This document shows, one piece after another, positions 13,647-25,379 of a stretch of 64,000 nucleotides of DNA; positions within the stretch are counted from its first letter, which is position 1, and every line of letters starts with the position of its first letter. The position numbers and the translations under genes are program-made. Origin of the DNA: Ricinus communis (Eukaryota > Streptophyta > Magnoliopsida > Malpighiales > Euphorbiaceae); assembly GCF_019578655.1 (NCBI RefSeq), contig NC_063258.1, forward strand, positions 30,694,802 through 30,758,801, given 5' to 3'. Under the pieces are notes generated by a model that saw only the letters and a program-made list of their open reading frames with translations, did no database searches and was not told where the DNA came from.

Positions 13647-14093
13647 TTACTGTTTTAGATCGATCCTTGGAACACAGCTAGTGCTTCGAGCAAGCTTTGG
13701 AGTCTTTGAATTTCTCTTCTCACAGCTCCTTTTAGCTATACCTCTCATAGCATAAGTTAATGAAAGTTTAGGGTTGAGCCTAGTGGTGTTGTTGAATTCT
13801 TGACAAAAACCTTTGTGACAGCTCACAGCTTCTTGCATGTTCAGTCTCGAACTTCGCTCTAGTGTTAATTCTTTAACAGCTTCTGAACATAGCCCGCAAA
13901 CCCAATTGCCTGAATGAGAGAACTTGACTGCTGAGATGTAATCTTGAGTGCACTCTTCTTTCAGTCCACAGCATTCGCATTCTGCTTGATTCACTTCATC
14001 ACTTGTAGTAAAAGGGTCCAAAATCTCATACTTCTTATCGATTTCACAGGATACATCAGATATAGCCTTTCGAAGACGTTGCTCAGTCTGCAT
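13647..14093 (-). CDS. DUF1677 family protein (plant-specific, Cys-rich)
   Basis: 148 aa single-exon frame. Residues ~38-65 carry the DUF1677 signature: a CECCG cluster followed by EECT, then NWVCGLCSEAVKE, which suggests metal binding. The C-terminus ends in a Ser/Thr- and basic-rich tail with the motif ARSTSCVP, shared with the neighbouring paralogue (ARSSSCIP). The N-terminal helix RLRKAISDVSCEI matches LQRTISDISFEL of the neighbour. The function of the family is unknown. The start is uncertain: a CAG acceptor-like site lies at the ATG itself (TTATCCATGCAG), so this could be exon 2 of a gene with a short upstream exon. It lies about 3.3 kb from its paralogue on the same strand. Confidence 0.8.
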   Translation of the reverse strand: MQTEQRLRKAISDVSCEIDKKYEILDPFTTSDEVNQAECECCGLKEECTQDYISAVKFSHSGNWVCGLCSEAVKELTLERSSRLNMQEAVSCHKGFCQEFNNTTRLNPKLSLTYAMRGIAKRSCEKRNSKTPKLARSTSCVPRIDLKQ

Positions 14094-14259
14094 GGATAAA
14101 TATTAGAGAAACACCATTTAGTCTAAGAATAGAAAAGAAAACGAAAAAAAGGAAGTGAAAGAAGTGAAAATATCTATATAATACCATTAGGGGACAAAAG
14201 AGAGTAAAAGAAATTGTTTTTGACCAGAAGTGAAGATGCTATTTATTTTGAGGCTGTAC

Positions 14260-14284
14260 CCACACACACACACACACACACACA
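14260..14284. repeat. (CA)n microsatellite
   Basis: About twelve CA units upstream of the DUF1677 gene at 13647-14093. Confidence 0.95.
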
Positions 14285-15099
14285 TAGTTATATAGTTACA
14301 GAGAAGGGAGGGAGATAGGGCTTGAGTTAATTTGAAACTAATAAGAAGAATCTCTAAAGAGATCAAATATATTAAGATTGGAGCAAGTGCATATATAATA
14401 GGCTGTTGTGTCTCCTCATGCCGAGAGAAAGCACTTTACAGATCTTTTACAGTTAAGCTTTTGATTGCCATTTAAATCAATTAGCAAATTGCTCAAGTAG
14501 CTATAGCTAGCTGCTCGCACTGCAATTTGCTACGCAGTAAGTTGGATGAAGACGCTAATACAAATGACTATGATTCATGCCTACGCAAATATGCATGTAC
14601 ATACTGGGTACTCGAGCAGTCAAAATCCACTATTAAATCCTTAAATTTTTAAATTTTATTCTATTAAATTTTAAATATTATATTTTATTTTAAAGAATTT
14701 TTATACATTTTATAATTTATTTATTTATTTATGAAGTATTCAAAAACTAAACATATTTCTAAAAAATATATTTATCGATCAAAATAAAACATGAGATTTT
14801 AACGAATAATAAAAAATCTGTATAGAGACGTATATATTTATTTATTATGATATAGAAGATATTAGTTTATTGATTTTTATAGAAATCATTAATAATGATT
14901 CATATATTGTTAGTCTGATAAAACTAATTAATTTATGTATTATTTGCTAAAGAAACTTAATTTCTGTATTGATTTATAAATCGAATAAAATTCCAAATAT
15001 GTTATAAAACCGAAAAAAATGACTTTGAAGAGATAAACAAAGCAGTTTAAAACAAATATACATACACATCAGAAATAGAGATTTGTGAAGAAGATAACG

Positions 15100-15129
15100 T
15101 TTATTATTATTATTATTATTATTATTATT
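15100..15129. repeat. (TTA)n microsatellite
   Basis: About ten TTA units in intergenic DNA. Confidence 0.95.
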
Positions 15130-16479
15130 TGACCTTTAGGTTCTTAGAAACAGAAGTGTGACATAAAACTTGGTAAAATAGAAGAAAAGATTATGTTAAA
15201 TAGATTACAGTCCAAAGAGGCGTATGGAATTTTAATTTTGAATCCTTAATTTTTAAATATAATAATTACATTGATTGATTTATTTAATAATCATTAATTA
15301 TCTATGATTATAAAACCGACTAATACAATTAATACACTTAATAAAGAATGCACTACGTAATTAATTTGGTCTAATAATATGTAATAGCAACTTAGAAATT
15401 GGGACTTCCAAATAAAATTACTTATAAATTACTTAAACCTTAAATTCTAAATCCTAATTTATTATATTTTAAAAATTTTACTCTGTATTCTTTCATTTTA
15501 AATTCCTTATAAATTCTGAATTAATTCAAGAAATCTACTAAAATAAAATGATTAAATAATTAAAATTATTTTCCATTTTTATAATAATAAATATTTATGA
15601 TAATAACTTTTATTAATAGATTTCTTTTCTAAAATGAAATTCTTCATAATTTTCTGTAAAAATTATAACAAATTAAGAGCTAAAATATATAACCATTAAA
15701 TAAATAATTTTCCATTAAAACTATAATAGAGTTGTACGTACTCGAACCTGCCAAAACTAATAAAATATACTTTATCTTTTAAATTTTAAATTATTATTCA
15801 ACAGTTAAACCGATAAATAACTATTTTTTACGCTCGAAAAAATGACAACAGCTTTAAAATGCTTTATCTTGTAATTAATTCTTATACTATCGGCAAATGA
15901 AAAAATAAAAATTGTTCTGCATTAATTGAGAAAAAAACATATGGTCTTTGCTAGTTGTGGAAGAAGTCTTTATTCTTGGAGATGATGAATATTCATCTTA
16001 CAAATATCTAAGGCTCAAATTGCGAAAGAGAAAGCTAGAATATGTAGTATGGTCGATACTAGTGATAAGAAAACAAAAGAAAAAAACTGAACCAACGGAA
16101 ACGAAATTATACTAAAGAAATCCATTTTTGGTTTTGATTTTTATCTATAAATAAAATTTGATTAATCAGTCAATTTTTAGTTTAATTTTATATTTATATT
16201 ATAAATACATCTTTAAAAATTAAATTTTAATAAATACTTGTTAAGATTTTTATTAGTTAACTGTGGAGAATCATACACTTTTTTCCTTCTCTTTTGATGT
16301 TTTAATTAAGGTTTAGAAAACTGATTATTTGATTAATCAAACTATTACTTAACTGAATACCTAGTTTATCTTTTATTAACAAAAAATAAAACCAAAATCA
16401 CACAATTATCCTTTTTTTTTAAATACCGCCAATTAATCGAGCCATGCTCACTCCTAATCCTAATTATACAATAATCATA

Positions 16480-16761
16480 TCATTTGCATCTCCAATTATT
16501 ACAAAAAATATTATTTACATTGGCCTGCATCAGAAGCAGACCAATCAGCTGTCCCCCAAATGGCATAAATGTAGAAATTATGGCAAAGATATAATCTATC
16601 ACAAAATAGAACAGATTAGCTTTTATGGTTGAATGACTAAAATTATGGATAAAAACAAATATCTGGATCGGGTTTAATTGAACAAAATACATAAAATAGA
16701 CTCCACTTATGTATTGATTATACATTCTTAGACTTGCTTCATGCTCCTTGGTGCATACCAA
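16480..16761 (-). other. Unidentified 93-aa hydrophobic ORF (possible gene fragment)
   Basis: The frame predicts at least two membrane-like segments, the second containing ISTFMPFGGQLIGLLLMQA, which reads more like a real membrane protein than random AT-rich translation. It is a hydrophilic-loop-plus-helix pattern without a recognised family. There is no adjoining exon that I can identify, so a fragment of a transporter-like gene is as far as I would go. Confidence 0.15.
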
Positions 16762-17419
16762 TTGCCAATGTCCACTCTTACACTAATGTTTTATTTTCTT
16801 TAATTTCAAAAGAGAAAATATTTCTTTTATAATAAGTGATTTTTTAGTAAGTATTTAGCATTGGGGAACTTTTTATTTTGAATTTTGAAAAATGTCTTTT
16901 AGAACAAAAAGTAAATCAATGTTTTTAAAATAATAAATTTAAAAATAAATAAATAATGATGGTCTCGAGTTTGGATGTATTTTTTTCACGTCTCAAAAAT
17001 TATAATAATTGAAAAAAAATAAAAGCTACTTTTTTTATTGTATTCGTAGACGATAAATACACACTAGGAAAAGTAAAATTATGCATTAAAATCTAAATCA
17101 CTAGATAGCTTAAGTTAGTTTAGTTATCATTAATTACAAAACACAAAACATTTGTTACAAAAGAAGATAATAACAGTTACACATATGCATAACAAACCAG
17201 GTCTTGCCCAAGAACAAGATCAAGTTTGTTGCATGGAAGAAGAAGAAGAAGAAAAGGAAGAAGAACTGACACTAGAGATGGTTTTCTTTATTTACACAAG
17301 ATAGTCTGAGTTGAATCCTTTTAGATTTCTTGATTTTATGTATGATTTGAGCATGAAACCATGCACGCACCAAGAAACTTTAGTGAACACACAGTAAATC
17401 ACGAAGAACTGGAACTGGT

Positions 17420-18001
17420 TTAACCGTTTCTCTGGTCGTTAATCTCTCTTGTTAATGCCGGAATACAACTAGAGCTCCTTGCAATACCACCTTTCCTCTG
17501 CGTGCTACTAGCACTACCCCTATCTCTAGGGCTAATAGACTTTGCTCTATTAATACTCGCACTCTTCTTCAAGATCTCTCTCATGGCTTCAGCCTGATAC
17601 AATACAGGATTCACTCTACAGACCTTGTTAAACTGAACACAGGCACTCACATGTTCATTTAACGCGTCTTCTTTTTTGCCTCCATTCTTTGCCATTTCCT
17701 GCTGGACAGCTTCTGCGCATAACCCACAAACAAATTTCCCCAAGAATTTGTCACGTACTCGTTTTATATACTCAGAAGTGCACTCCTCGGACATGCCACA
17801 ACACTCGCACTTTCCATCTTCTACCTCTGTTATTGGTGGGAGAATTGAACTTGAATCTGTCGCCGCTGTTTCTTTGCTTAGCTCAAATGAAATATCTGAT
17901 ATTGTTCTTTGAAGACCTTCCATTGAAAGTCTACTGGGTTTTTGAACAATGTTGTCCCTGTTAGAGTATGAGCCAACAAGTGTTTCTCCATTTGGTGCCA
18001 T
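17420..18001 (-). CDS. DUF1677 family protein
   Basis: 193 aa from the Met at 18001 (MAPNGETLVG). The frame is open 12 codons further upstream to a Met at 18037, but that extension looks like leader sequence. Residues ~62-100 hold the family core CECCGMSEECTSEYI...GKFVCGLCAEAV. The N-terminal helix LQRTISDISFEL and the C-terminal ARSSSCIP motif are shared with the DUF1677 gene at 13647-14093, which supports a local duplication, although the core has diverged considerably. A long basic/Ser-rich tail follows the Cys domain. No function is known for the family; location is probably cytosolic or nuclear since no signal or membrane segment is visible. Confidence 0.85.
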   Translation of the reverse strand: MAPNGETLVGSYSNRDNIVQKPSRLSMEGLQRTISDISFELSKETAATDSSSILPPITEVEDGKCECCGMSEECTSEYIKRVRDKFLGKFVCGLCAEAVQQEMAKNGGKKEDALNEHVSACVQFNKVCRVNPVLYQAEAMREILKKSASINRAKSISPRDRGSASSTQRKGGIARSSSCIPALTREINDQRNG

Positions 18002-18037
18002 GAAAGTATAACAAGTAAAACAAAATTTGGCAGGCAA

Positions 18038-20941
18038 GATTGAAAAGAAAAGAAAAGGGCAGTAAGTATTTGTAAGCTAGTTGATTTTATGTATCAGGAG
18101 CTTTTGTGAAGTAGCAGTGGTATTACATATATGTGCTTCAATTTATATGCTTCTTAAACAAGAGCATGTGGACTGTGAGAGCAGTTGATCAACAGCCACA
18201 GACCCAGATGCCTGAAACACCTGGACGTTTCGTGAAAATTTCTTATGTGAAACTAAGATATATAAGAAAACAAATCTCCTTTATTATATATAATTATTGG
18301 CAATATATGAATGTATTAAGCTTTATTCAGTTTATGAATCATTTTTAGGTTATTTTGTGTTCCTTAAATTAAATGAAGCGCACAATAAAAAAGTAGTCAT
18401 CCCTTATTAGTTATTACTGACTATATAAAGTTGATAAATATTAATAGATTCATACGAGAAAATTTAAATTTAAATTTTTTCTTAATTATAATAATAAGTA
18501 GACCTACTAATAAATTTAGATATCTGCTGACTCGCAAATCCACTTAAGATTTTTCACGCTTGAGGATAATTTTTTTCTTTTTATTATTTGTCATATTTAA
18601 CTCTAAATTTAAATTATCTAATTATTTTTTGAATGAAAATTTTTGCGACTCATACATAAATCAATTTTAATAAAAATACATTTAAATTTGTATATATATT
18701 TTTAATTATGAATTGAGTTGAAAAATCCTAAACTCTAATAATCAGATTTAAAGGAATGTCCTAAAAATTTAAGTCGGATACATGTGATTGCCAAGTAGTA
18801 TAGGTTAATTTAAATAGCTTCTTCACACACCTTTTAACATATTAGTGTTGAGATTGTGAGACCCCTCCGACATTTGATTCATAAAGGTTGTTACTCAATT
18901 AGCAAGAATGTGAAAAACCAACCAAATTAATTAATCAGTACATTTCGAGAATTTATTTTTCATTTTTTAATATATTATGCAAATTTATTTCTAAAGAAAA
19001 TTAGAATTGGTAGACTTTCACGTGACGATCTATTCCAGCCATTCAAGAGCTTTTTACTTGTATGTTAAAGCTTAGAATCTTGGACGTAATTCAGATAATG
19101 GCTACTGCATTACAGATTCATCCAAAGCTCTCGAGTCTCACGGGAAACCATGAGAAATATGATAAAGGGTCTCTTTACAAAGTTAGAACTGATCACAGAC
19201 GTCTTGGAGAAAATTAACTATTTATTTCTAGCTCTAACAGATCAAAAGGCATTTTGTTTCTGTGGAACTTGTTTAGAGGGAAAAGTTAAAATACTTTATA
19301 AAGCTTTTTAAAAAAATAATAAATAAATAAATAAAATTTCCTAAATTAAAATACCATTAATGAATTGAATCCGCTCTTCATTTATCCTTTCAGGTTTACT
19401 TTAGATGCCAAAAATAAATGCAGATTGTATACTTAATACTTCTGTTTCTTTCTCGTGATGAATAGATACCATACTTTCGTTCTTTCTTTCTTTTTCTCTT
19501 CACTTTATGAAGATGCTTATCTGTGGGGAGGTTTTCGTTAATCAACCCTCATCATGCATGGATGAACTGAACTCTTTAGTTGAGTGGCACTTGTAAATTA
19601 TTGATACAATATTTTCTTTTTCTTTTTTTATTAGACATATATCTAGATTTAATTTAGAGCCTGTCGACCAGAATTTTTTGAACTCAAAATCTTAGTTAAA
19701 CTAAAAGAGAACAATATTTTCCTTTTTAATTGATAATATATGCATCATATCATTGAACAACTACGATAATTAATCGTAAAGTAAAAAATTAAATATTTGG
19801 ATCGAGAAACTCCAATCAAGTAGTCCTTTCAGGGATTCTCACTTCAAGTTTTAACCAAGTATCATGATGTGGAAAATGATGTGGAAAAAGAGTTTCCAAA
19901 TATATAAAGCAAAGAAGTTATAAGCATTTGAAACCGTCAATTGTATTGATTTGTTTTAAATAAATTTTTAAATCTATACTTAAGATGTAAGCTCTAATTT
20001 TTTTTTTTTTTTATGAAATGTAAGTTTTTAAATTTAAGTAAATGTATATTTAGAATAACATAATGATTAATGGTTTTACTAGAGTACCATTATTATATTC
20101 TACTATGATAAAGTCTATTTTTGAATTATAGACAATCAATAGTATTATTCTAAATAATTTATTAATCTTATATGTTCTTTTATTAGTTTAGATTATCAAA
20201 AAAATATATATATAAATTATAATTATTTATAAAATTATAATTATATAGGTGAATATTATAATTATCAAATATCATTGATTAAATCTGAACAATACATAAA
20301 AATATTAATAAATAAATTATTAAATTTAAAAATATGATCAACGATTGTCCTTGTATAAGGTACTATACATTCAGATTACATGAGAAGGACTCACAAGTAA
20401 ATAATAAATTTGAAAAATCTTATAAATTGAAACTGAAACAAGAGAATTTTTAAATTTTAATTTCCATGGTTTATTTTAAAGATATTTTCCATTAATTTTG
20501 TCATACTAATCTGTTTGTTTCTTTTTCCAGGAATTAAAGTAGAATAATCTTCACCCTTAGACTTTCAACTCTTTCTCCTCTCACATCTGCTTAACAAAAA
20601 AGTCCTATTATTACATGTGTTTAGTTGAAATTATAAAAAAATTATTTATAAATTTAGAATTTATGGGCTTTTAATTAAATGAAAGTTAATTTAAAAGTTT
20701 ATATATTTAAACTTATATAAAACTGATTATAATTAAATTAAATTCTAACAAAATAGATAAATTTTTAAATAAATTTTATAATAGTTTGTCAATATATTTT
20801 ATAGTATCAAAATATTTTTTTTTATTTTATTATTTTATTTTATTTTTTATGTGTTCTTTTAAATAAAATGAATTCACTTTTTTCTTTCAAAAGACACAGG
20901 CATGCCTCAAAAACTAATAGTATGTTTAAGGAAAACCACAC
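18038..20941. other. AT-rich intergenic region
   Basis: No credible coding frame, RNA gene or ordered repeat is seen on either strand. The part next to 18038 should hold the promoter of the DUF1677 gene at 17420-18001. Confidence 0.55.
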
Positions 20942-21113
20942 CTAAGATATCTTGTTAGAGAATCCTTTAATCTCAACCGGAACAGTATCAAACTTGTGAA
21001 GACCTATAGGGAAGGAACCCGCGAGCGAAACCATGCAATCAACAGCCCGATTGGATTCTCTGTAAACATGCGTGATAATCACCCTCTAATGACGGTCCAA
21101 AACCTGTTTAAAT
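20942..21113 (-). pseudogene. Remnant of a LINE-type RNase H domain
   Basis: Reading the minus strand in one frame gives QVLDRH, a stop, then VIITHVYRESNRAVDCM, then LAGSFPIGLHKFD, ending in a stop at 20942-20944. HVYREANRxAD followed by LAxxG and a G-x-H-x-FD turn is the C-terminal end of the plant RVT_3/RNase H-like domain found at the end of LINE polyproteins. The in-frame stop and the lack of upstream reverse transcriptase show a dead, truncated copy. Confidence 0.65.
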
Positions 21114-22306
21114 TTAAACTAAAAATAGCATTAATTATCTTTCCTCTTTGTGTTTCCGTTAAATAGGTATGTGGGTGCTCACTCGTTTTTCGAAATGTCC
21201 ATGGAATAAATTCCTTTTCCAGGTTCTTGTCGAAAAAGAGTGTACTACCTATACTATATATGAGAGGGCAATGCAATTTTTGCCATTATTACCTCTGTTT
21301 TCTTTATTTTTGTTTTGGGTACAAAATGATTGTAGAAATAAGAAAGAAAAAGAAAAGAAAATAGTATTTATATACAATACTGTAACGTAGCGATAAAAAC
21401 CTTAAGAAAAATATAAAGGAAAAAAATATTAAATATATGCACCACAGTAAATAAAAAACAACACGTGTATATATATAACTATTTTATATTTTGACAATAA
21501 ATGATTAATACATATTTTATTATTTAAAATTAATAAATATGAGCCGATTGTCTATTAATTTGACATATAAATTGAGATATTCTCTCATAATACAAAATTT
21601 TCCAAGAAAAAGAATTAGAAATTAAAAAATAAATAAAATCCATGCGCATGCTATTAGTTAAGGTAAGGATACATTGTTGCTACACATAAATGGAAAATGA
21701 CATCCTGAAAGTAATTTCGTCTGCTGCACCTCAGTTTTCTCTTTATTGAATTTTGCTTCATTGGCCAACACTTTTTTTCTTGATTCAAAGTAATTCAGGT
21801 ACCTGTCTAATCTCTCAACATAAACTTTGCACTCGTAACACTAGTTCTTGTTCCATTCTTGCATCTACTTTTTCAACTTCAGGCAATATCATGGTCCCAC
21901 TTAACTCCCAAAATCAAACTGCAGCTGCTAACTATGATATAAAAACAAGTATCGGATGCCATTTCTTTTAACTTTAATTTTGTTATGGCTTTTGGCAACA
22001 TCGGTCTTTCCTAATGCTTTTCCTTAATTAAAATGCACCCTTTTTTGGATTACTTTTCTGAACCATGAACTATGCACTATCAAGTATTCAATTGCTGTGT
22101 TCCCCAGTGAATTACCAATCTCATAATGTACTCTACTAAGTGGGTCAGGTCATATCTTTTAGGATAAATGTCTGAAAAAAAAAAAGGTTCTATTATTTAT
22201 CATGCATTAATCAGAAAATAAATAAACAAAATCTTAAAATTAATAAAATAAACTAAAGGGGAAGATTTATGAAGATCTTGATCCAATGGCAATGTTCTAA
22301 TAGTTG
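21114..22306. other. Intergenic region
   Basis: AT-rich DNA. Short frames on both strands around 21079-21390 overlap the LINE remnant or are of low complexity. Nothing is called. Confidence 0.5.
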
Positions 22307-22477
22307 CTACGATCTGTTTCTGGTGTAATCCAAAAGAGCTAACTCAGCTAATTTAAAGATCCAAAAGAGTAGAAAGACCCCCATGGCAAGATGCCGCTTG
22401 TGTCTTAACTTGAGGATCTGTCCATGCTTTGAGTTTACAGCATGAGGATTATGCCATGAACAGCTCTCGGCTCCCAT
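22307..22477 (-). other. Candidate 56-aa small ORF in a gene-like island
   Basis: The ORF starts MGAESCSWHNPHAV, has a basic centre (KLRHKRHLA) followed by a hydrophobic segment (VFLLFWIF), and stops at 22307-22309. It sits in a stretch (22260-22740) with less skewed composition than its surroundings, and a pyrimidine-rich CCTCCACAG, which could be an acceptor, lies just upstream of the ATG. No family is recognised; a noncoding transcript is equally possible. Confidence 0.2.
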
Positions 22478-22659
22478 TTGGTATTGCTGTGGAGGAAATT
22501 ATGATAATATTATTGACTGTCCAAAACTATTCAAAATGGGTAAAAAGAAATTATATAGGTAGAAGATTTACTCTCTCGAGCCAGCAGTAAGCTTCAAAAA
22601 ATCATTCCTTTTTTTCCCAAGTCAAGAAATGAGTAGTTAGTGTTGCGAAGCCATTGCTA

Positions 22660-22740
22660 ATGGCCGATTGCTGTAAACTTTTTAGCCCCAAGTGCCTGCA
22701 GCTCTGTTGTTTCCCTTACTTTCCTGGTACTGGAAAGTAA
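22660..22740 (+). other. Candidate 26-aa Cys-rich micro-ORF
   Basis: A short frame beginning MADCCKLFSPKC and containing LQLCC has five Cys in 26 residues. It may be chance; it is recorded because it lies in the same gene-like island as the 56-aa ORF on the other strand. Confidence 0.12.
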
Positions 22741-24258
22741 TTCTCACATGTAATTAATTTCTATGCTTTTATTTTAAAATTATATCTTTATCATTATTTT
22801 AAGTAAAAGAAATAATAAAAAGGTAAAGATGAAATTATTTAATTCACTTATAAAGTAGTATTAAATTGGAAGTGAAAGAGTATTAAATATTTCCAGATAT
22901 TATCATGCAATTACTCAGTTGTCAAATCCTCTTTTTGGTCAATCCGAATGAACCAGATATTAATGAAAAGATTTTCTTCATTTTTTGTTTCATCAAATTA
23001 CTATCATTTCCAAGAGTATTTTTTTTGTTTATAGGAAGAAATAATTAATATTATCACTGTCAGTCGATATAAATTTGCAATCTCGAACAAAGTCATGAAT
23101 CAGCCAATCGCAATATGATTTTTGCTCATATCAAAGGAAATAAATATACTTATGTGGACGTTTCATCTGGAAAAAAGAAAAAAGAAAAAGAAAGTATATA
23201 ATTATATGGACGTGGTGCAATATAAGACCATATACTATCCCCACTTTGCCAAGCTAAGATTTCCACAGTAGGTTTTAACTGTATATAATTAATATATAGT
23301 ATTTTGACTAATTTTTTATTTATATATTATTTTATTAAATTTATATATAATTTTTCTAATTATTTATATAAATTTTATAATTGTTAGTTACCACTAATTA
23401 AATTTTAAAAATAAAATAAAAAGTTATTAAATGCTTAAACACGTTTCTCTTCTAGCCTTTATTGCATTATGAAATGTAACACTTATTAAGTTCAATTATT
23501 GTGAATGGATGCACCTACTAAATTGAGCTAATAAGTAAAACGTATGGAAGCAAATAAGCTAAAAAAGTGAATAGTAATTTAAAGAGTGGAGAATAATAAT
23601 ACAAACTACCTCCTTAATTAATTAATTAAACTACCTGTATATATATGGGTTAAAAGATTTATTGCTAGAGAAAGCAGTGGCTACTTCTTACCTTCCTAAT
23701 TCTAAATTTGATTACACTATGAAATTGTGTCTTATAATATACCAAATTTTTTAAAAGGTTAGAAAGGCCAATTGGTTCATTCATTATTTAATTAAAAAAT
23801 AACTTTATAATAAAAAATATTTCCAAAATACTTTACTATATAACAAGCTAAGATTTTTAATCAGAATCATAAATGATTAGTAACTTAGAAAAATGTAGTA
23901 CAAATATTGCTCATCGTATGACATTGTAAGACAATAATTTAATTATATTTTAGATATATAGCTTGGTCATTAAATATTCGGATATGGAAAAAGTGTAGAT
24001 GCTAAATAATATACATTTTCTTTCCTTTTGTTTTTTGGGTGGAATAGAGAAGATAAGAGGCGTATAAATTTATTTTTCTTCTAATGCATAGAGGAGTATG
24101 ATTAGTAACCAATCAACTTTAAGCGATAGAATAAAAGTCAAAATAGTAGGCAAGAAAATTGAAAATTGATGAAGATGGTCACCCTCAAGTTTTAGACGTA
24201 ATAACCGATGTCGTTTTGTGGGGACTGAAAGCAACGTGCAATTTAAATTAAATGGATA
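22741..24258. other. AT-rich intergenic region
   Basis: No coding frame or structured repeat seen. Confidence 0.5.
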
Positions 24259-24821
24259 ATTACAAATTTGGTGTATGACTTTTTAATTTTTTTTTATTTT
24301 GGTTTTATATAAATTTTTTTATTCAATTAAATGCTTAAATGAGATAAATATATATTAATATGGTATATCTCTCCGGTTTTTAGTTGTCTCAGTGCTGACC
24401 TGGCTCTATACGAGTGTATCTCTCATAATGGAATAATAATGTAAACAATGTGTTTAACAAAGGCCTAGATAAAATTTAGTTTTCTTGATGGCGGTGCTTT
24501 TGTTGGATTTTATTATTCATGTTGTTAGGTTTTGTTATTGTTATTGTTGTTGCTATTGATAGTATTGTTGTTGTTGATGATGCTATTGTTAGTAGGGTAA
24601 TGATAGTGTTAACCGGATAATGCATTATTAAATATGGAGGTGTTAATTGGCATAACGTGATGGTATTGGTGAGTGATGTTTTATTATTTATTTATTTATA
24701 ATGAAGACACATTTACTAGTTTGTTAAATTTAATTAATCTTTGTTGTTTTTTTTGTTGTATACCAAGAAAATAAAAAAAGAACTAAATGAGTCAAACTTA
24801 TAAAGTTGTGTGCTAAATTAG
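24259..24821. mobile_element. MITE-like element with degenerate terminal inverted repeats
   Basis: The left end (AATTTGGTGTATGACTTTTT at about 24265) resembles the reverse complement of the right end (AATTTAGCACACAACTTTAT), and both continue into a T-rich run followed by TTTTGGTT or TTAGTT-type sequence. The ~560 bp interior has no coding frame and includes a GTT-rich stretch at 24530-24590. The ends and target duplication cannot be fixed by eye. Confidence 0.4.
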
Positions 24822-25205
24822 TCTAAAAAGGTCAAAACGGGTGATTTAAACTTTGGCGATAAGTTTTGGGGGCAAATTGAATCTTATTCCCAATAATTAT
24901 TATGATGTATATTTTTGCGCTTTGTCTTAAAATGCCGGATAGGGACGCACCTTTTTGACGATTGCATCAAAGCTTGCATTGATTCGTCTTTTCCTTTATG
25001 TACTTGGCTTGGCTCAGCTTAGAATAAGAAAAAAAGTGTGCGCCATTTATATTTATTAGTTATTTTCCTAGCTACGAAAGAAATGTCCCTCAACATTTAA
25101 ATGGGTCTTGGAGATGTACTCTACCCTATTCTTATACGAATTCCACTTTGTATTTTATATAAAATCAGTACATTATCAAATTGTTAGACATATTCCATCA
25201 AGATT

Positions 25206-25300
25206 TCTATAAAACATAGTTTTCAGAGAATGATAACACTTGTATTCAATTAAAAGAAGAAATTATCTTGATATGTGTTGATAGTATATATATACAAAAA
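25206..25300 (-). repeat. 3' LTR of the copia element
   Basis: Partner of 29443-29551. The shared landmarks on the plus strand are TCTATAAAACATA, GAATGATAA, AAATTATCTTGA and GTGTTGATAGTATATATATA. It lacks 12 bp that are present in the other LTR, and its outer terminus is eroded. Confidence 0.75.
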
Positions 25301-25379
25301 TATACTATCTAAGAATCATGCCTAGTCACTATCAGTATACACCTTAAGCTGTAAAGTTGACTTAGTAGATATAAATATA

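Larger units (their letters stand above)
14285..17419. other. AT-rich intergenic region between the DUF1677 genes
   Basis: Mostly low-complexity AT-rich DNA with a (TTA)n run at 15100-15129. The only notable frame is a 93-codon minus-strand ORF at 16480-16761 with hydrophobic stretches, listed separately. No RNA gene is recognised. Confidence 0.55.

Noticed and set aside
17676..17964. Plus-strand ORFs across the DUF1677 gene
   Set aside because: Antisense to a gene with clear domain conservation on the minus strand.
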